A program made the translations under genes and the position numbers. Source: SIG598 sp045538015 (GTDB taxonomy: Bacteria; Bacillota; Clostridia; Oscillospirales; Acutalibacteraceae). Taken from it: 37,401 nt of DNA. Within the stretch, counting starts at the first letter, position 1. The number at the start of each line of letters is the position of its first letter. The stretch covers positions 1 through 37,401 of the forward strand of contig JAZSQO010000152.1 in assembly GCA_045538015.1 (NCBI GenBank), given 5' to 3'. The notes under the pieces are model-generated. The model saw only the letters and a program-made list of their open reading frames with translations, ran no database searches and had not been told where the DNA came from. Positions 30,979-37,401 of this stretch are shown here, in pieces.

Positions 30979-33552
30979 ATGGACAATTACCTTAATAACA
31001 GCATAAAGACCGGAAATAAGCTGGTGGAGGTGGGTATCGAGAACGAAATGAGAAAATCGTTCCTCGATTACTCCATGTCGGTCATTGTTTCCCGTGCTCT
31101 CCCCGATGTAAGAGACGGACTCAAGGCGGTTCACCGCCGTATTCTTTACGCTATGTACGAAGACGGCATCACTCCCGATAAGCCCTACAAGAAGTGCGCT
31201 ACCACAGTCGGTAACGTGCTTGGCCGTTATCATCCTCACGGCGACGCGTCGGTGTATGACGCCCTCGTCCGTCTGGCTCAGGATTTCTCCATGCGGGAAA
31301 TGCTGGTCGACGGCCACGGCAACTTCGGTTCCGTGGACGGAGACCCGCCCGCTGCCTATCGATACACCGAGGCCAGAATGAGCAAGATATCCATGGAGAT
31401 GCTCTCCGACATAGAAAAGGAAACCGTCGATTTCATTCCCAACTTTGACGATTCCCGCAAGGAGCCTACTGTTCTTCCCAGCAAGTATCCCAACCTGCTG
31501 GTCAACGGCTCCACCGGTATAGCTGTCGGTATGGCCACCAATATTCCGCCTCACAACCTGCGGGAGGTCGTGGATGCCGCCAAGCTTCTGCTGGAGGATC
31601 CCGACGCCACCCTTGAGGATCTGATGGAGTGCATTCCCGGCCCGGACTTCCCCACCGGCGGCATCATCATGGGCCGCTCGGGAATCCGCGCCGCTTACGG
31701 CACCGGCCGCGGAAAGATCACCCTGCGCGCCAAGGCCGAGATCGTGGAAAACAACAAGGGACGCACTCAGATTCTTGTCACCGAGCTTCCCTATCAGGTG
31801 AACAAGGCTCGCCTGATCGAAAGCATTGCCGATATGGTCAAGGACAAGCGCATCGAGGGAATCTCCCGTATCGAGGATCACTCCGACCGCGCCGGTATGT
31901 GCATTACCATCGACGTCAAGCGGGAAGCTTCCGCCGGTGTCGTTCTCAACAATCTTTACAAATTTTCCCAGATGCAGATAACCTACGGCGTTATAAATCT
32001 GGCTATAGTTGACGGTGTTCCGAAGGTTCTTACCCTGAAGGATATGCTGATGGAATACATAAAGCATCAGATCCAGATCATTCTGCGCCGTACCATCTTT
32101 GACCTGCGCAAGGCCAGAGAGCGCGCTCACATTCTGGAAGGTCTGGTCAAGGCTCTTGACTACATTGACGAGGTCATTGCCATCATCCGCGCCTCCAAGA
32201 GCATTCCCGAATCCAAGGAGCGTCTGTGTGAGCGCTTCGGTCTTGACGACATTCAGGCCACCGCTATCGTCCAGATGCGTCTGGGACAGCTGTCCGGTCT
32301 GGAGCGGGAAAAGATCGAGGATGAACTGGCCGAGATCAAGGTAAAGATCGCCGACTACGAAGATATCATCGCCAGTGAGGCTCATCGCAAGGCCATCGTC
32401 AGCGAGGAGCTGTCCGCCATCTCCAAGCGCTACGCCAGCGAGCGCAAGACAGTCATCGAGACCATTTCCGGCGAAATGGATGTTGAGGATCTTATTCCCG
32501 AAGAGGAATGCGTCATCACCCTCACCGCCATGGGCTACGTCAAGCGCCAGAAGATGGAAAACTACCAGCTTCAGCACCGCGGCGGCCGTGGCATCTCCGG
32601 AATGCAGAAGCGCGAAGAGGACACTCCCATGGAGATGTTCATCGGCTGCACCCACGACTATGTCATGTTCTTTACAAATCAGGGCCGTGTCTATCGCCTC
32701 AAGGGCTATGAGATCCCGGAGGGCGGACGCAACGCCAAGGGCATGAATATAGTAAACATTCTTGAGCTTCAGCCCGACGAAAAGATCACCAACATGATCC
32801 GCGTCGAGCGTGAATACGAAGAGGAGCGGTACATGGTCATGGTGACCCGTGCCGGCGTTATCAAGCGAACTCCTCTGAGTGCTTTTGCCAACTGCCGCAG
32901 ACGCGGACTTATCGCCCTGACTCTCCACGATGACGACCAGCTTGTATGGGCCCGTCTGACCGAGGGTGACCGTGAGCTGATAATCGGAACAAAGAAGGGT
33001 ATGGCCATCCGGTTCAAGGAGACCGATATCCGCATTATGGGCCGTACCGCCGCCGGCGTGCGCGGTATCAGACTGCAGGAGGGCGACAGCGTCATAGGCA
33101 TGGCCGTCATCCGCTCCGACGCCCGCATTCTCACCGTCAGCGAAAACGGCTTCGGCCGCGTTTCTCCCGTTGAAAATTACCGTATGCAGTCAAGAGGCGG
33201 CAAGGGTATCACCAACTACCGCACCGCGGTGGGCGATGTGGCAGCCATCCGCGTGGTTGACGATGACGACGATATCATCATCATCAACGATGCCGGCGTA
33301 ATCATCCGCATAGCTGTCGCGGAAATCCGCGAGTGTGCCCGCCCGGCAAAGGGCGTGCGGCTCATGCGTCTTGCCGACGATGTGAAGGTGGCGGCCATTG
33401 CCCGCGTCAAGCACGACGACGGAGAGGCCGACAAGCTGGAGCAGGACGAAAACGAGAATCCCGACGAAGGTCTTGAGACCGCTGAAGAGGCATCCGCCGC
33501 GGAGTCCGAGGAAGCTGAAGAATCCGAAGAAGCGGACGAGACCGAAGAATAA
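30979..33552 (+). CDS. gyrA: DNA gyrase subunit A
   Basis: 857 aa breakage-reunion subunit. The quinolone-resistance region reads HPHGDASVYD (85-94), with Ala90 and Asp94. The catalytic tyrosine is Tyr129 in YRYTE. The C-terminal domain has six-blade repeat segments and a modified GyrA box, QHRGGRG instead of QRRGGKG, with a second RGGKG-like motif about 190 residues later. The protein ends in an acidic tail of about 45 residues rich in Glu. Ala at position 90 is the same as in M. tuberculosis GyrA, where it goes with lower natural quinolone sensitivity. AGAGG lies about 12 nt before the start. The next gene starts 8 nt after the stop. Confidence 0.97.
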   Translation: MDNYLNNSIKTGNKLVEVGIENEMRKSFLDYSMSVIVSRALPDVRDGLKAVHRRILYAMYEDGITPDKPYKKCATTVGNVLGRYHPHGDASVYDALVRLAQDFSMREMLVDGHGNFGSVDGDPPAAYRYTEARMSKISMEMLSDIEKETVDFIPNFDDSRKEPTVLPSKYPNLLVNGSTGIAVGMATNIPPHNLREVVDAAKLLLEDPDATLEDLMECIPGPDFPTGGIIMGRSGIRAAYGTGRGKITLRAKAEIVENNKGRTQILVTELPYQVNKARLIESIADMVKDKRIEGISRIEDHSDRAGMCITIDVKREASAGVVLNNLYKFSQMQITYGVINLAIVDGVPKVLTLKDMLMEYIKHQIQIILRRTIFDLRKARERAHILEGLVKALDYIDEVIAIIRASKSIPESKERLCERFGLDDIQATAIVQMRLGQLSGLEREKIEDELAEIKVKIADYEDIIASEAHRKAIVSEELSAISKRYASERKTVIETISGEMDVEDLIPEEECVITLTAMGYVKRQKMENYQLQHRGGRGISGMQKREEDTPMEMFIGCTHDYVMFFTNQGRVYRLKGYEIPEGGRNAKGMNIVNILELQPDEKITNMIRVEREYEEERYMVMVTRAGVIKRTPLSAFANCRRRGLIALTLHDDDQLVWARLTEGDRELIIGTKKGMAIRFKETDIRIMGRTAAGVRGIRLQEGDSVIGMAVIRSDARILTVSENGFGRVSPVENYRMQSRGGKGITNYRTAVGDVAAIRVVDDDDDIIIINDAGVIIRIAVAEIRECARPAKGVRLMRLADDVKVAAIARVKHDDGEADKLEQDENENPDEGLETAEEASAAESEEAEESEEADETEE

Positions 33553-33560
33553 AGCAATAA

Positions 33561-35867
33561 ATGAATATCTTTGAATTCAAAGAAGAATTCTTTGTAATCG
33601 ACTCCGAAAATCTTGAGCAGATATCCAGCAGACTATACGGTTATACTTTGCTGGACGGTATGCTGATAGAGGATGAGCTGAAGCTTTCATCCAAGAAGCC
33701 GGACGGCGACGGAGCGTATGTATACGTTGAGCGCCTGGGTGACAAGATTCTTGTCACCCAGGATTTTATCGGAAGCTTTGGTCTGTATCTGTACAGAAAT
33801 GAAGATTATTTCGCGCTCAGTAATTCCTTTCTTACGCTTGTTGATCATGTAAAAAAGCGGTATATGATATCACTCAACCGTGATTTTGCTGACTATATGC
33901 TTGCCGCAGAGCTGTGCTCTGCGGCTTATTCGGAAACAATGGTCAGAGAAATTACGCTTCTTGACCGCTGCGCGAGAATTGAGATCGACGTAAGAACACG
34001 AGCTTTAGAAATCGGATATATCGACTACGAAGAAAATACGGTGGAGCTGAACAGCGAAGAGGGCATGAAGATCCTTGACAGCTGGTTCAGAAAATGGACT
34101 GCTTTTATAGAAAACGCCTGCCGCAGTGAAAGTGTGATTCAGTTTGACCTTTCGGGCGGATTTGACTCGAGGTTGACAATCAATCTTCTTCTCGGCGCCG
34201 GTCTGGATCGCAGCCGAGTGTTCATCAACTCCATGAATGACGGTCTGCACACCCATACCGAGGATTACGAAATTGCTTCACTCATAGCAAAAAAATACGG
34301 CTTTTCTCTGAATGACCACTCGGTGTTCAGGTCTGAAACTGAAAACTATACCCTTGACGACGCGATGAACATTTCCTTTAATCTCAAGCTGTGTTTCCAC
34401 AAACAGATGTATATGCGTCTGGAGAGCCGGAATACACCTATCCACTATTTTGGAGGCAGCGGCGGAGAGTGCATACGCAGCTATTGGAACATCAGCGAAG
34501 ATGAATATATCCAAAAAGCCGTGAAACGATGCGGCAGTCTGCCGGAAAGTGTGCGGGAAAGAGCAAAAAGCTCCACACAACGTGTTCTGAAGGATTCCTT
34601 TGAAGGCATAAAGAAAAAATATCGATCCTATGGAAGAGAGATAGCCCCGGAGGACCTTGCTCTGTTCCTCTACCGTGAGACAAGATGCAGAAATCACTTT
34701 GGCAAGGACTTTATGGAGAACTATTACGGAGGGGCGGTTAAATTTGCTCCTCTTCTGGACAGAGAGCTGCATCGTCTTAAACTTTCCGATCACAGCTGCA
34801 CAGACAGAAATCTTCTGGCTGCTGTTATGCTGGACCGCAAGAATCCCGGACTGCTTGACTTCAGATTTGACAGCGGAAGAGCAATATCTGAGGGTACAAT
34901 TGAGTACGCAAGGAAAATAAACAGTATCTACCCGGCTGATATGGCAGTACGGGAACAATCAGGCGCTGTAAATGACGCTGCTCCCCGTCCGAGAAAGCTG
35001 AAAAAGAACAGTAATCCTCCTATAAGCCAGAATGATATCAAAAGCCGGATACAGAGTGTTTTTGACTCTGTCGCGGTAAAAAAACTGTTTACGATGGTTT
35101 ATCCCTGGGAGGTGTACGAGCATTTTCGCTCCGATGTGCGCTCAAGAGAGTACCAGTCCCTGCAGGGAGCATATACGGTTATCGGAATAAGCAGGATAGT
35201 CAAGGATTCAATAGCCAGCGAAAGCATGAAACAGACTGACGCGGCTTCGTCCTTCAGAAGCAATACGATTGTTCAAGATAATTCCGATGAGGAAGAAAGT
35301 CTGCTGAAATATGAATATCTGAAAAACCATATCACCGCGCGAATAGATATTCAAACCGAGAACAGCGCGGGAAACAGTATTGAACTCGTATCCGTGTCAG
35401 ATAAAAAAGCAGAGATAACCAGTCCGAAGTGGATGTCTGAAAAGGGCGGCGGCTATTCTGTGGAGTCGGGCAAAGGCAGTCTGACTCTGAAGCTGAGATG
35501 CGTGGGAGCGGGAAGGATTCTTATCACTCTGAGAGGCAGAAATGTCTGTGATGAGAACAAAAAAAGGATACCGTTTTGGATAGACTATTACAGAATGGAA
35601 ATAAATAAAACGGTATGCTTTGATAATCCTTCTGCGGTATGGCATGATAAGCCGCGGCGTATTGAGTACAGTGCTGCTGACGGTGAGATCATCAGCCTTT
35701 CGGTGGAATGGAAACCACACAACGAACTGATCTGCAAAACCAGTGAGCCATACGAAAAGGCAGCAAAGAATAATAGACCTGCAATCATAATGCGCATCGC
35801 CAGCAAGGCCGGAAAAGCAGCAGCATCAGTAAAAAAAGCTGCAGAATCGTTACTGAAACGGAAATAG
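33561..35867 (+). CDS. Asparagine-synthetase-like protein fused to a C-terminal carbohydrate-enzyme-type module
   Basis: 768 aa. Residues 1-160 resemble a class II glutaminase domain but lack the catalytic Cys at position 2 (it begins MNIFEF). Residues about 170-460 resemble the AsnB synthetase domain with PP-loop SGGFDSR (198-204) and FGGSGGE near 300; such domains make AMP-activated intermediates and amide bonds. After a linker, about 570-740 is a beta-rich domain (LTLKLRCVGAG, IPFWIDYYRMEIN, HDKPRRIEY) that I associate from memory with the ends of clostridial surface-polysaccharide enzymes. The tail is basic and helical. It starts 8 nt after gyrA, without a clear ribosome-binding site. Its codons and AT content differ from gyrA, which suggests transfer. 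Substrate unknown; an amide-forming role on surface glycans is only a guess. Confidence 0.75.
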   Translation: MNIFEFKEEFFVIDSENLEQISSRLYGYTLLDGMLIEDELKLSSKKPDGDGAYVYVERLGDKILVTQDFIGSFGLYLYRNEDYFALSNSFLTLVDHVKKRYMISLNRDFADYMLAAELCSAAYSETMVREITLLDRCARIEIDVRTRALEIGYIDYEENTVELNSEEGMKILDSWFRKWTAFIENACRSESVIQFDLSGGFDSRLTINLLLGAGLDRSRVFINSMNDGLHTHTEDYEIASLIAKKYGFSLNDHSVFRSETENYTLDDAMNISFNLKLCFHKQMYMRLESRNTPIHYFGGSGGECIRSYWNISEDEYIQKAVKRCGSLPESVRERAKSSTQRVLKDSFEGIKKKYRSYGREIAPEDLALFLYRETRCRNHFGKDFMENYYGGAVKFAPLLDRELHRLKLSDHSCTDRNLLAAVMLDRKNPGLLDFRFDSGRAISEGTIEYARKINSIYPADMAVREQSGAVNDAAPRPRKLKKNSNPPISQNDIKSRIQSVFDSVAVKKLFTMVYPWEVYEHFRSDVRSREYQSLQGAYTVIGISRIVKDSIASESMKQTDAASSFRSNTIVQDNSDEEESLLKYEYLKNHITARIDIQTENSAGNSIELVSVSDKKAEITSPKWMSEKGGGYSVESGKGSLTLKLRCVGAGRILITLRGRNVCDENKKRIPFWIDYYRMEINKTVCFDNPSAVWHDKPRRIEYSAADGEIISLSVEWKPHNELICKTSEPYEKAAKNNRPAIIMRIASKAGKAAASVKKAAESLLKRK

Positions 35868-35873
35868 AAGCAG

Positions 35874-35914
35874 AAAAGCGCTGTCTGAAACGTTAAGCGA
35901 AAGACAGTGCTTTT
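35874..35914 (+). terminator. Terminator after the asparagine-synthetase-like gene
   Basis: AAAAGCGCTGTCT (35874-35886) pairs with AGACAGTGCTTTT (35902-35914) with one G-U pair. The T-run is at the end of the stem. Confidence 0.75.
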
Positions 35915-36002
35915 GCTTACACTGCAGCTCGAAAAGATTGTTAAAAAATTATTTTTTTCCGTATTATCCATACATTTAACAAAGATTTGTCGCTTTTTTG
36001 AC

Positions 36003-36031
36003 TTTACAGAATCAATTAAAACTGTTATTAT
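36003..36031 (+). promoter_or_regulatory. Promoter of nifJ
   Basis: TTTACA (36003-36008), 17 nt spacer, TATTAT (36026-36031). A second weak candidate follows: TTGACA (36037-36042), 17 nt, TTATGC. The leader is about 80 nt. Confidence 0.6.
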
Positions 36032-36120
36032 AATGGTTGACAAAAACAGATAACGGAAATTATGCGGTCATCCAGACGGCGTATCCGAATCTGTAACCTA
36101 TAAGGAGGAATTAAAAAGCA

Positions 36121-37401
36121 TGGCAAGAACCAAGAAAACCATGGATGGTAACTCCGCTGCCGCACACGTTTCGTATGCGTTTACCGATGTAGCTGCCATC
36201 TACCCCATCACTCCCTCTTCGGTCATGGCTGACGAGACCGATAAGTACGCTGCCGCAGGCGGCAAGAACCTGTTTGGCCGCGAGGTCCGCGTGACCGAAA
36301 TGCAGTCCGAGGCCGGTGCCGCCGGTGCCGTTCACGGCTCTCTGGCTGCCGGTGCTCTGACCACCACCTATACCGCATCTCAGGGTCTTCTTCTGATGAT
36401 CCCGAATATGTACAAGATGGCCGGTGAGCTGCTGCCCAGCGTTATCCATGTTTCTGCTCGTGCTCTGGCTTCCCACGCTCTGTCCATCTTCGGCGACCAC
36501 TCTGACATCTATGCCTGCCGTCAGACCGGTTACGCAATGCTGTGCGCCAACAACCCCCAGGAAGTTATGGATCTGGGTGCTGTTGCCCACCTTGCCGCCA
36601 TCAAGGGCCGCGTTCCCTTCCTGCACTTCTTTGACGGTTTCCGTACCTCCCACGAGATCCAGAAGATCGAAGTCTGGGACTACAACGATCTGGGCGAAAT
36701 GCTCGACTGGGACGCTGTCAACGAGTATCGCCGCCGTTCCCTGAATCCTGAGCATCCCGTCCTGCGCGGTACCGCTCAGAATCCTGACATCTTCTTCCAG
36801 GCTCGCGAGGCCTGCAACAGCTACTACGAGGCTGTTCCCGGCATCGTTGAAGAGTACATGGATAAGGTCAATGCCAAGATCGGCACCAACTACAAGCCCT
36901 TCAACTACTATGGCGCTCCCGATGCCGACAAGGTCATCATCGCCATGGGTTCTGTGTGCGACACCATCGAAGAGACCATCGACTACCTCACCGCCAAGGG
37001 TGAAAAGGTCGGTCTTGTCAAGGTTCGCCTGTATCGTCCCTTCAGCGCTGAGCGCCTGATCGCCGCCATCCCCGCGACCGTCAAGGCTATCGCTGTTCTG
37101 GATCGCACCAAGGAGCCCGGTGCTCTTGCTGAGCCTCTGTTCCTTGATGTTGCTGCCGCTATCGCCGACAGCAAGCTTGCCGGCGTGAAGATGGCCGGCG
37201 GCCGCTATGGTCTGGGTTCCAAGGATACCACTCCCGCTCAGATCATCGCCACCTACCGCAACCTCGAAGCCGCTGACATGAAGAAGCGCTTCACCCTCGG
37301 CATCAACGACGATGTCACCTATCTGTCTCTGACCGAGACCGAGAACCCCAACACCACTCCTGCCGGCACCACCTGCTGCAAGTTCTGGGGTCTGGGTTCT
37401 G
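36121..37401 (+). CDS. nifJ: Pyruvate:ferredoxin oxidoreductase, N-terminal part
   Basis: The first 427 codons of PFOR, open to the right edge of the window (the full enzyme is about 1,170 aa). It oxidises pyruvate with CoA to acetyl-CoA and CO2 and reduces ferredoxin, the central step of anaerobic clostridial energy metabolism. Domain I has Thr31 in PITPSS, Glu64 in TEMQSEAGA and Arg114 in SARALASH, the same numbers as the active-site residues of the Desulfovibrio africanus enzyme. The FGDHSDIYACRQTG and PFLHFFDGFRTSHE segments are also family hallmarks. The ATG at 36121 follows AAGGAGGA. The gene is set apart from the origin cluster by a terminator and its own promoter. Confidence 0.95.

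Noticed and set aside
30973..32928. 651-aa open frame antisense to gyrA
   Set aside because: An exact shadow of gyrA caused by its codon bias; no domain and no start signals. The same holds for long antisense frames at 4318-5931, 6997-8601, 19548-20759 and 24865-26040.

Overview
The window is a 37.4 kb piece of a Firmicutes chromosome spanning the replication origin, most likely from an anaerobic clostridium of the Oscillospiraceae/Ruminococcaceae type. The reasons are the 16S rRNA 5' end at the left edge, the gene order rpmH-rnpA-yidD-yidC-jag-mnmE-mnmG-rsmG-parA-parB on one side of dnaA and dnaN-rlbA-recF-remB-gyrB-gyrA on the other, frequent TTG starts behind strong Shine-Dalgarno sequences, moderately high GC coding DNA, and a pyruvate:ferredoxin oxidoreductase gene at the right edge. 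No species is claimed.

Layout. 1-68 is the start of a 16S rRNA gene running leftwards, with its leader and promoter up to about 317. A CPBP protease gene (+) follows. A leftward operon (6753-1922) holds a SecA-family ATPase, an ArsC-family protein, a DUF218 membrane protein and the tRNA methyltransferase TrmL. Divergent from it is a CapA-like membrane protein, then folK (+) and a convergent zinc-ribbon gene (-). Two identical 5S rRNA genes, each with its own promoter and terminator, lie at 9871-10358. A three-gene ECF sigma factor operon (+) follows. From 12535 to 22848 everything runs leftwards in three blocks: mnmA-parB-parA, rsmG-mnmG-mnmE, and jag-yidC-yidD-rnpA-rpmH. Three parS-type sites are scattered through these blocks.

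The origin lies around dnaA (23168-24472). The dnaA-dnaN gap carries a DnaA-trio-like run and degenerate DnaA boxes. Rightward from there are dnaN, a small palindromic mobile-like element, a DUF3592-like membrane protein, rlbA, recF, remB, gyrB and gyrA. Directly behind gyrA is an unusual asparagine-synthetase-like gene of different base composition, followed by a terminator and the first 427 codons of nifJ.

Much of the window is housekeeping: replication start, clamp, gyrase, ParABS segregation, tRNA wobble-uridine modification, RNase P protein, and membrane insertion by YidC. The unusual parts are the SecA paralog without most of its helical wing domain, a CapA-fold protein that has lost its metal ligands, a Jag/KhpB with a long RGG/GY tail, the orphan 5S units with compensated terminators, a probable ATT start for recF, a likely autoregulated ECF promoter, and the asparagine-synthetase-like fusion after gyrA.
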